Assembly (NCBI GenBank): GCA_031430435.1
Contig: JANPBM010000099.1
Location: 1-64,000 of the forward strand
From: JANNVK01 sp031430435
Lineage (GTDB): Bacteria; Acidobacteriota; Blastocatellia; Pyrinomonadales; Pyrinomonadaceae
Length of the DNA: 64,000 bases
Reading direction: 5' to 3'
The translations under genes were made by a program, and so were the position numbers. The notes beneath the pieces were generated by a model. It was given only the letters and a program-made list of their open reading frames with translations, was not told the DNA's origin and did not search any database. Positions 57,492-64,000 of the stretch are shown here, in pieces. Positions within the stretch are counted from its first letter, which is position 1; every line of letters starts with the position of its first letter.

Positions 57492-60389
57492 ATGAGAAAA
57501 TCGCTCTTAAAAGTTCAGTTTCTGTTGGTTTTTGCCGCTTTAACAGGTTTAATGTCGGTAAGTCCGCTTTCGATATTTGCCCAGCAAACACGTAAGGCAA
57601 CAATGAAACGTAAAATAAAAAGCATCAAAACCAAGCCGAGTGTCAGGACAACTTCGTCCGAAACAATTCCGTGGGAAGGTGAAGCAGGTGTCAGCCGCAC
57701 AATGGCAGATATAATGCAAGAACAATCTCTGATCGGTAAATCTACCGACATTCGCCAAACTAAACCGAAAAAGAAAATTGGTCCGAATCGGCGTGAATTA
57801 CCGCAGAATGAAGATTCGCCGGCGGTTGAAAAACTGCCGATCGATTCGACCACCAAAGCGGTGCGCGAAGTTAATGAGCAAACATCATTTTTCGCCCCGC
57901 AAACTATCGGGCTGAACTTTAACGGCGGCACACTTTTTGACACACTTTCGTTTCCGCCGGACACGATGGGCGAGGTCGGTCCGTCCCAATTTATTATGAC
58001 GGTCAACGGTTGGATTCGGTCATTCAGTAAAACAACCGGTGTGGCGGACGGCGTGATGAACGTTGATATGGATGTCTTTTTCAATTCTGTCAGAGGCGGT
58101 ATTTCGACCAGCGATCCGCGAATTCGGTACGATCGAATTTCGCAGCGTTGGATTATTATAATTATCAATGTTGCCAGTACCAACAATCGTGTTTTGATTG
58201 CCACGAGCGACACGCAAAACATTACGGCGGCAACGGTTTGGACATATTACTTTTTCCAGCAAAACTTGGTTGCGCCTGCCGGCGACGCGGGTTGTTTGGC
58301 AGATTATCCGACACTCGGCGTTGATGCCAATGCGCTTTATATCGGCGTAAATAACTTTTGTCCGAGTACATTCGGCGGAACAACGGCTTTTGTCGTCCGC
58401 AAGAGTTCGATTTTGAGCGGCGGTCCGATTGTCGCCACGGCTTTTCGCGGATTGATTCCCGCACCTCCCGGCGGAGCAGGTTTATACACACCGCAAGGAG
58501 TTGATAATTACGATCCGGCTTCGACCGACGGTTATTTAATCGGCGTTGACAATGCGACTTTCGGGACGTTGAAAATAAGAAGAATCAGCACACCCGGCGG
58601 GACTCCGACAATTTCGGGAGACATTAATATCACGGTTCCGGCAACGGCATTTCCGGTTTCGGTCCCGCATTTGGGCAATACAGCGGGTACCAACGGCAAC
58701 CTTGACGGCAACGATGATCGTTTATATAACGCTTATATTCGCAACGGAAGTATTTGGACAGTTCACGGCATTCAGGTCGGCGCAACCGGGACGGCAAGTC
58801 CGGCGGGCGGAAGAAACGGAAGTCGGTGGTATCAAATCAGCAATCTTGCGACCACACCGACGGTAACGCAAGCGGGTACTTTGTTTGATTCGGCGGCAAC
58901 TTCGCCGCGAAGTTATTTGGTTCCGTCGATTTCGGTTTCGGGGCAAGGACACGTTGCCATCGGAGCTTCGTCGGCGGGTGCAACCGAACGCATCAATGCC
59001 GCCACGGTCGGACGTTTATCGACCGATGCTCTCGGCACACTTCAATCTCCGGCGACAATCACGGCTTCGACGACGGCATATAATCCGGCGGGCGACACCG
59101 GCGGTCCAAACGGTCGGCGGTTCGGCGATTATTCATACACCACCGTCGATCCCGAAGACGATATGACGATGTGGACGATTCAAGAATGGAATCACGCGAC
59201 GAATTCGTATGCGATGCGGGCAACCAAATTGATTGCTCCGCCGCCCGCTACGCCCGCAAGCGCTTCGCCGGCTACGGTTAATTCGGGACAATCTTCGGTT
59301 AATGTAACAATTACGGGAACACAAATCGCGGGTTCGGGCTTTTTCGATCCGGGCGCGGCGTTTGCCAAACGTATTGCCGCCACGGTTTCGGGCGTAACGG
59401 TCAACAGCGTAACTTATACGAATCCGACTCAAATCACGCTTAATCTTTCGACGGTTGCCGCCACGGCGGGTGCGAAAGACGTTACGATTACCAATCCCGA
59501 CGGACAATCGATTACCGCCGCAGGGTTGATTACGATTGCGGCAGCGCCTGCTTCGAGCGTTAAAATTCCTTCGGATTTCGACGGCGACGGTAAAACGGAT
59601 TTATCTGTTTGGCGACCGAGCAATGTTGACGGCGTAGCGGATTTTTATGTCTTTAACAGTATGACCAATACGGTCAGCGCAATAGCGTTCGGATCTGTCG
59701 GCGATGTTATTGCTCCGGGAGATTTTGACGGCGACAATAAAACCGATTACAGCGTTTATCGTAACGGCACTTGGTATATTTTGCGAAGTTCCGGCGGTTT
59801 CCAGATAACCCAATTCGGGTTGGCGGGCGACAAACCGACTCCCGGCGACTTCGACGGCGACAATAAAGCGGATATTTCCGTTTTCCGTCCTTCGAACGGT
59901 GTTTGGTACACCATTCGCAGTTCGGATAATGCGATTACCATAACTCAATTCGGGTTGAACGGCGACATTCCGGTTTTTGGCAGATACGACAGCGATAACA
60001 GAGATGATATTGCGGTCTTCCGGTCAAATACTTGGTACGTTTTGCAAAGTTCAAACGCAGGTGTGGCGATTGTTCAATTCGGGTTGGCGGGCGATATTCC
60101 GACCGCCGGCGATTACGACGGCGACGGCAGATATGATTACGCCGTCTTCCGACCTTCGGACGGCGTTTGGTATAATCTGCAAAGTTCCAACGGAGCTTTC
60201 AGAGCTTTGCGATGGGGATCAAACGGCGATGTACCGGCTCCGGGCGACTACGACGGCGACTCTAAATTCGATTCGGCGGTCTTTAGAACAAGTGTGTGGT
60301 ATGTTTTACGCACCAATAACGGATCGTCTTTCGCTTCGCAATTCGGTTTGGCGACCGATAAACCTGTGCCGTCCGCATATATCCAATAA
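57492..60389 (+). CDS. Large secreted protein with FG-GAP/VCBS-like repeats
   Basis: 965 aa. GGAG lies just upstream. Signal peptide at the start (LKVQFLLVFAALTGLMSVSP, likely cut after SIFAQ). Residues about 35-125 are basic/disordered; the middle is a beta-sheet-rich unit with DTMGEVGPSQFIMTVNGWIR; about 600-690 resembles an IPT/TIG-like domain (TPASASPATVNSGQSSVNVT). The C-terminal third has at least six FG-GAP-like units with DFDGDGKTD-type calcium loops (DFDGDNKTD, DYDGDGRYD, DYDGDSKFD) and FRPSNGVWY-like strands. It is likely exported or surface-bound, perhaps in adhesion. It is divergent from the sigma gene. Confidence 0.9.
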   Translation: MRKSLLKVQFLLVFAALTGLMSVSPLSIFAQQTRKATMKRKIKSIKTKPSVRTTSSETIPWEGEAGVSRTMADIMQEQSLIGKSTDIRQTKPKKKIGPNRRELPQNEDSPAVEKLPIDSTTKAVREVNEQTSFFAPQTIGLNFNGGTLFDTLSFPPDTMGEVGPSQFIMTVNGWIRSFSKTTGVADGVMNVDMDVFFNSVRGGISTSDPRIRYDRISQRWIIIIINVASTNNRVLIATSDTQNITAATVWTYYFFQQNLVAPAGDAGCLADYPTLGVDANALYIGVNNFCPSTFGGTTAFVVRKSSILSGGPIVATAFRGLIPAPPGGAGLYTPQGVDNYDPASTDGYLIGVDNATFGTLKIRRISTPGGTPTISGDINITVPATAFPVSVPHLGNTAGTNGNLDGNDDRLYNAYIRNGSIWTVHGIQVGATGTASPAGGRNGSRWYQISNLATTPTVTQAGTLFDSAATSPRSYLVPSISVSGQGHVAIGASSAGATERINAATVGRLSTDALGTLQSPATITASTTAYNPAGDTGGPNGRRFGDYSYTTVDPEDDMTMWTIQEWNHATNSYAMRATKLIAPPPATPASASPATVNSGQSSVNVTITGTQIAGSGFFDPGAAFAKRIAATVSGVTVNSVTYTNPTQITLNLSTVAATAGAKDVTITNPDGQSITAAGLITIAAAPASSVKIPSDFDGDGKTDLSVWRPSNVDGVADFYVFNSMTNTVSAIAFGSVGDVIAPGDFDGDNKTDYSVYRNGTWYILRSSGGFQITQFGLAGDKPTPGDFDGDNKADISVFRPSNGVWYTIRSSDNAITITQFGLNGDIPVFGRYDSDNRDDIAVFRSNTWYVLQSSNAGVAIVQFGLAGDIPTAGDYDGDGRYDYAVFRPSDGVWYNLQSSNGAFRALRWGSNGDVPAPGDYDGDSKFDSAVFRTSVWYVLRTNNGSSFASQFGLATDKPVPSAYIQ

Positions 60390-60705
60390 TCTCTGCGGGT
60401 CAAAGCGGTATGCGACAATCGCGTACTGCTTTGACATCGCAGTATTTTACAATGCTTGATCGGCTGTGCGAAAAAAGTTTTTGCGTTATATTTCGCTTAA
60501 ATTCATCATCGTACTTTCTTTCCATTCTCTTATTTTATAAATAGGAGATTTTTTTTCTTTACTTTTAAGCGAAACAACTGTTTGCCGATATAAGTTTGGT
60601 AAAAATCCGAGATTCAATTACTATCGAAACTGAAGAGTTTCTGAAACTTCGGCGGTTAAATTTTCGTAAACCGGCATCAAAGAACATGGAGGTTTTTAAT
60701 CTAAA
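60390..60705. other. Intergenic gap with one strong hairpin
   Basis: 316 bp between the FG-GAP gene and the Bax-inhibitor gene. A 16-bp stem, with two G-T pairs, is formed by GTCAAAGCGGTATGCG (60399-60414) and CGCGTACTGCTTTGAC (60420-60435), loop ACAAT; it lacks a directly following T-run, so it is a possible terminator or structured RNA end. The rest is A/T-rich with no gene, apart from a good GGAGG (60690-60694) for the next gene. Confidence 0.6.
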
Positions 60706-61416
60706 ATGAATACAACTTTTGAAAATTCGTATGGTCAATCGGTTGCCGAATCTTCGGCAGAGGTTCGCGCGTCGTTTATTCGTAAAACTTATGCGCATCT
60801 GGCGTTGGCGCTTTTTGCGTTTGTCGTCCTCGAAGCAGGTTTATTGAGTTCGCCGTTGGCAGAAACCATTACCGCGACAATGCTTGGCGGAAAATGGTCG
60901 TGGCTGATTGTGATGGCAGCGTTTATGGGCGTTTCGTCGTTGGCGAATTGGTGGGCAAGTTCGCAAACTTCGTCCGCAATGCAATATGTCGGCTTGGTAC
61001 TTTATGTGGTTGCCGAGGCTTTTATTTTCTTGCCGCTGATGTTTATTTCGGCACGTTCTTTTGGTCCGAGTGTTTTCGTAACCGCCGGCGGATTGACATT
61101 GTTTTTGTTTGTCGCGTTGAGTGCGGTTGTTTTATTGACGAAAAAAGACTTTTCGTTTTTGGCTCCGATTTTGGTAATCGGCGGAATTCTCTCGCTTGGG
61201 TTCATCGTTGTGAGCGTAATTTTCGGCTTTAGTTTGGGCGGATTATTTTCTTTGGCGATGGTCGTTTTTGCGGCAGGTTCGATTTTATATAACACCTCGA
61301 ACGTGCTTCATACTTATAATACGAATCAACATGTGGCGGCTTCGTTGACATTATTTGCGGGAATCGCTTTGATGTTTTGGTATATTTTGCGAATCTTTAC
61401 CGGCTCAAGAAATTAA
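60706..61416 (+). CDS. Bax inhibitor-1/YccA family membrane protein
   Basis: 236 aa, with GGAGG 11 bases upstream. N-terminal hydrophilic part (about 1-25), then FIRKTYAHLALALFAFVVLE and about seven membrane segments (VMAAFMGVSSLANWWAS, LVLYVVAEAFIFLPLMFIS, VTAGGLTLFLFVALSAVVLL, VIGGILSLGFIVVSVIFGF). The LIxTQ-like end (VLHTYNTNQHVAASLTLFAG) is typical of TMBIM/YccA proteins. In bacteria YccA-like proteins modulate FtsH proteolysis or leak ions; the role here is unknown. A terminator at 61441-61470 follows. Confidence 0.92.
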   Translation: MNTTFENSYGQSVAESSAEVRASFIRKTYAHLALALFAFVVLEAGLLSSPLAETITATMLGGKWSWLIVMAAFMGVSSLANWWASSQTSSAMQYVGLVLYVVAEAFIFLPLMFISARSFGPSVFVTAGGLTLFLFVALSAVVLLTKKDFSFLAPILVIGGILSLGFIVVSVIFGFSLGGLFSLAMVVFAAGSILYNTSNVLHTYNTNQHVAASLTLFAGIALMFWYILRIFTGSRN

Positions 61417-61440
61417 CGCGACAAACAATCTTAAAGTTGA

Positions 61441-61470
61441 AAAGGCGATTCAAACCGAGTCGCCTTTTTT
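61441..61470. terminator. Bidirectional terminator, inverted copy of the RRM-gene terminator core
   Basis: AAAGGCGATTC (61441-61451) pairs with GAGTCGCCTTT, loop AAACC, then T-run. Its 29-base core is the exact reverse complement of the core of the hairpin at 41262-41306, including the loop. It serves the Bax-inhibitor gene (plus) and the glycosyltransferase (minus). Confidence 0.9.
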
Positions 61471-61471
61471 A

Positions 61472-62728
61472 TTATCGCAAAATTTGTTCGATGGCATCAC
61501 ACGCTGTTTTTGTGCCATTTTCACCGCCTACAACTCGTTTTGCCTCAGTTGCATTTTTTTTGTAACTTTCATCCGACAACAGTTTACGCAGTTTTTCCGC
61601 CACCAATTCAGCCTTATAATTATTTCTGCTGATTACTTCGCCAACGCCCGAACGTTTGCAACGCGCCGCATTATCGGGCTGATCGTGCGAATACGGCATA
61701 ACTAACATTGGCACGCCGGCACGCAAAACTTGCGAAGTTGTCCCGACTCCGCCTTGATGCACGACCGCCCGCGACCGCGAAAAAAGTTCGCCGTACGGAG
61801 CGTAATCAAACGCCACTCTGTCAGCGTCCAAACCTTTCGGCGGATTGTTAAAAATACCGTAAAGCATTACTGCTCTTTGGTTTAAGAGTTTTGCGGCGGC
61901 AATGCTTTGTTCGTAAAAATCGCGCGCGTCCATCACGGCGGCACTTCCCAGAGTAAAAACAATCGGCGGTTCGCCCGCATCCAAAAATTTCCGTAAATCT
62001 CCGGACATAGTTCCTAAATCTTGGTTGCCGTCATAGAAACAAAAACCTGTTTGCAACGTTGATTTCGCCCAATCGGATTGCGGTTTTGCGAGTACTTTTG
62101 AAAACATTGCAAGGTGCAAAAGGTTTGAGTATTTATCGCCGAACATCGGATTATGATTTTCGTCCAAACCGAGTTCGCGGCGAAATTCTTTGTAAGGTTC
62201 AAACCAATTCAACGCGGTTTTTTTCGCGTAATTCAGCACAAACCGATGAAAAAACGGCGGCATGAAACGCAATGTTTCCAAAAATTCCGCCGACGGATAA
62301 ACGCTTGGGTCTTCGGTTGAAAGAAACGAAATCGGCGCCAACGAAGTCGAAACCCATTTGATCTTAGTTTTTTCAACCACGGATTTTATCGGCAAAACAA
62401 TCTCGCCCGATATGATAACATCTGCGTTTTCAACGGCTTGCAAAATATCTTCGTACATCGGACGCAGATTTGGCACCATCAATTCTTTGAAAATAAGTTC
62501 GGGTCCGGTTTTTGTGTCCATCAAACGACGGGCAAGTTCTTTGTCTTCGGGATCAAGATTCGGGCGAAGCGGCGAAATTTCAAAACCGAGCGTTTCAAAC
62601 TTTTCACGAAACGCTTCCATGACGTTAAAAACAACTTCGTGTCCGCGATTTCTGAGTTCCAAACCAAGCGCAATTTTCGGATGAACATCGCCGAGCGAGC
62701 CGAACGTCGATAAAACAATTTTCGCCAT
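61472..62728 (-). CDS. GT1 (UGT/RhlB-like) glycosyltransferase
   Basis: 418 aa. The N-terminus KIVLSTFGSLGDVHPKIALG and LELRNRGHEVVF is the GT-B acceptor side of family 1. The donor-side signature is VVHQGGVGTTSQVLRAGVPM, LVMPYSHDQPDNAARCKRSG (HxGGxGT...xPxxxDQxxNA). It resembles enzymes that glycosylate lipids or small molecules such as rhamnolipids and macrolides. Soluble or membrane-associated, no signal. Upstream (62729-63001) lies a 21-bp tandem array rather than an obvious promoter. No operon partner. Confidence 0.92.
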   Translation of the reverse strand: MAKIVLSTFGSLGDVHPKIALGLELRNRGHEVVFNVMEAFREKFETLGFEISPLRPNLDPEDKELARRLMDTKTGPELIFKELMVPNLRPMYEDILQAVENADVIISGEIVLPIKSVVEKTKIKWVSTSLAPISFLSTEDPSVYPSAEFLETLRFMPPFFHRFVLNYAKKTALNWFEPYKEFRRELGLDENHNPMFGDKYSNLLHLAMFSKVLAKPQSDWAKSTLQTGFCFYDGNQDLGTMSGDLRKFLDAGEPPIVFTLGSAAVMDARDFYEQSIAAAKLLNQRAVMLYGIFNNPPKGLDADRVAFDYAPYGELFSRSRAVVHQGGVGTTSQVLRAGVPMLVMPYSHDQPDNAARCKRSGVGEVISRNNYKAELVAEKLRKLLSDESYKKNATEAKRVVGGENGTKTACDAIEQILR

Positions 62729-62737
62729 AGTTAAATA

Positions 62738-62989
62738 TCTAAACGTTTAGGTCAAAACATATTCCGTTTAGCTTTTTACCCTAAACGTTTAGGTTAAAAG
62801 GCTAAAGTTTTAGGTATCAGACCTAAAGTTTTAGGTGTCGAACCTAAACGGAATATGTTTGAGGCTAAACGGAACACCTTTTGACCTAAAGTTTTAGGCG
62901 CTGAACCTAAACGGGATACCTTTTGACCTAAACGGAATATGTTTGAGGCTAAACGGAACACCTTTTGACCTAAAAATATAACCTTTTTA
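62738..62989. repeat. 21-bp tandem array, 12 units, with palindromic and inverted units
   Basis: Twelve contiguous 21-bp units fill 62738-62989. Most begin CCTAAA or GCTAAA. Units 1, 3, 4, 5 and 8 have a CTAAANNTTTAG-like palindrome (CCTAAACGTTTAGG is a perfect one in unit 3). Units 6, 7, 9, 10 and 11 carry AACGGAATATG or AACGGAACACC. Unit 2 has this in inverted order (CATATTCCGTTTAGC). The pair 6-7 is identical to pair 10-11 (49 bp shared, counting flanking bases). It lies between the GT1 gene and serS, both minus strand, and so occupies the GT1 upstream region. Confidence 0.93.
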
Positions 62990-63001
62990 TAATTTGAAAA
63001 C

Positions 63002-64000
63002 CTAGCCGATTTTCGTCAAACCGTTCATATAAGGTTGCAAAACTTCGGGAATCAAAATGCTTCCGTCGGCTTGCTGATAATTTTCAAGTATCGCAATCCA
63101 CGTTCGCCCGACGGCTAAACCCGAACCGTTAAGTGTATGCGGAAATTCGGTTTTCGCGTTTCCCACACGCTTGAAACGCATATTCATCCGCCGTGATTGA
63201 AAGTCTCCGCAATTTGAACAACTTGAAATTTCACGATAAGTTTTCTGACTCGGCAGCCAAACTTCGATGTCGTAAGTTTTGGTTGCCCCAAAACCCATAT
63301 CGCCGGTTGATAAAACCATCGTTCGATACGGCAAACCGAGCTTTTGCAAAATAGTTTCGGCGTTTGCGGTTAGTTTTTCGTGTTCTTCGCCGGAGTTTTC
63401 AGGCAGACAAACTTTCACTAATTCAACTTTTTCAAACTGATGCTGACGAATCAACCCGCGTGTATCGCGTCCGTAACTGCCCGCTTCCGAACGGAAACAG
63501 GGCGTGTAAGCGGTGTAGTATTTCGGCAAATCTTTCGCGTCCAACATCTCTTCGGAATGATAATTTGTAACGGGAACTTCGGCGGTCGGAATGAGCGCAA
63601 AACCGCGTTCGTCTTTGATGTGAAACAAATCATCTTCAAATTTCGGCAGTTGATTTGTGCCGAAAAGCGATTTTCGGTTGACCAAAAACGGCGGCAAAGT
63701 TTCGGTGTAACCGTGTTCGACTGTGTGAACATCAAGCATAAAATTGATTAACGCACGGCTCAATTTTGCACCTGCACCGTTGAGAATCGCAAAACGTGAA
63801 CCCGCAATTTTGGTCGCCCGCTCAAAATCTAAAATGCCGAGTTTTTCGCCTAAATCAACGTGATCTTGCGGTTCAAAATCAAACTCTCTAATTTCGCCAA
63901 CTCGTCTGATTTCAACATTTGCGGCTTCGTCTTTACCAATCGGACAAGATTTATCGGGCAAATTCGGCAAGTGCGAAAGCAATTCTTTCATCGCGTTTTC
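63002..64000 (-). CDS. serS: Seryl-tRNA synthetase, 5' end cut by the right window edge
   Basis: 333 codons visible; the frame stays open to the edge, so the N-terminal ~90-100 residues (the coiled-coil tRNA arm) are outside. Class II motifs: FMLDVHTVEHGYTETLPPFL and GTNQLPKFEDDLFHI (motif 1 region), TPCFRSEAGSYGRDTRGLI (motif 2), SCSNCGDFQSRRMNMRF, and TLNGSGLAVGRTWIAILENY (motif 3). It charges tRNA-Ser with serine and also starts selenocysteine synthesis where present. It ends just before a 21-bp tandem array. Confidence 0.96.
   Translation of the reverse strand, partial: ENAMKELLSHLPNLPDKSCPIGKDEAANVEIRRVGEIREFDFEPQDHVDLGEKLGILDFERATKIAGSRFAILNGAGAKLSRALINFMLDVHTVEHGYTETLPPFLVNRKSLFGTNQLPKFEDDLFHIKDERGFALIPTAEVPVTNYHSEEMLDAKDLPKYYTAYTPCFRSEAGSYGRDTRGLIRQHQFEKVELVKVCLPENSGEEHEKLTANAETILQKLGLPYRTMVLSTGDMGFGATKTYDIEVWLPSQKTYREISSCSNCGDFQSRRMNMRFKRVGNAKTEFPHTLNGSGLAVGRTWIAILENYQQADGSILIPEVLQPYMNGLTKIG

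Noticed and set aside
62738..62989. Possible CRISPR array
   Set aside because: Units are contiguous 21-bp repeats with no unique spacers between them, and no cas genes are present.

Overview
The window is a dense, moderately AT-rich bacterial chromosome segment (no phage or plasmid backbone seen). Housekeeping genes (gyrB, serS at the right edge, uppS, nadA, truA, ttcA, argB, monomeric NADP-isocitrate dehydrogenase) are mixed with many secreted TPR/PEGA, FG-GAP and CHAT proteins, a Hanks-type kinase-like protein and a lipoprotein. This mix resembles Acidobacteriota, class Blastocatellia (Pyrinomonadales-like). That placement is inferred from gene content, not shown by a marker phylogeny.

Region 1 (1-15,300, all minus strand, gaps and overlaps of a few bases) is one long surface-polysaccharide operon. 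It starts with a WbpE/WbpD/WbpB-like trio for a 2,3-diamino uronic acid nucleotide sugar. It continues with two sugar epimerase/dehydratases, a second DegT aminotransferase, a metallophosphoesterase, a methyltransferase, an ATP-grasp ligase, a glycosyltransferase, a Wzx-like flippase, a hexapeptide acyltransferase, a polytopic membrane protein that may be the polymerase, and an AsnB-type amidotransferase. Its last gene is a nuclease-like protein cut by the left edge.

Region 2 (15,500-28,500) holds a lipoprotein, pterin dehydratase, isocitrate dehydrogenase, a glycine-rich protein beside a VioB-type ferritin-like protein and acireductone dioxygenase, UppS, a kinase-fold protein lacking the catalytic aspartate, rhodanese, argB with a palindrome over its start, a PEGA/TPR protein and a CPA2 antiporter. 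Region 3 (28,500-36,100) has a retropepsin-like gene interrupted by one in-frame stop, a tRNA with anticodon CAT, an HNH nuclease, an M14 carboxypeptidase, CrtI, and an mfd gene that stops after its UvrB-like module next to a paralogue of the left-edge nuclease-like gene.

Region 4 (36,100-51,400) carries ttcA, bactofilin, overlapping DUF2256 and arginyl-transferase-like genes, a YCF48-like protein, a glycine-rich RRM protein with a long leader, truA, ferredoxin, nadA, gyrB, an AT-rich patch with a regulator that has two LuxR-type HTH units, an FGGY kinase and an Hsp70-like protein. Region 5 (51,400-64,000) holds a sigma factor / small protein / TPR-CHAT protease / subtilase row, a large FG-GAP secreted protein, a Bax-inhibitor family protein, a GT1 glycosyltransferase and serS. 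Two 21-bp tandem arrays (13 and 12 units) sit in intergenic DNA here; the shared period and a common TGACCTAA core suggest one family.

Stereotyped hairpin terminators and larger intergenic palindromes recur through the window. The best leads are the sigma/CHAT/subtilase row, the two 21-bp arrays, the HRN kinase, the truncated mfd beside a repeated nuclease-like gene, and the palindrome at the start of argB.
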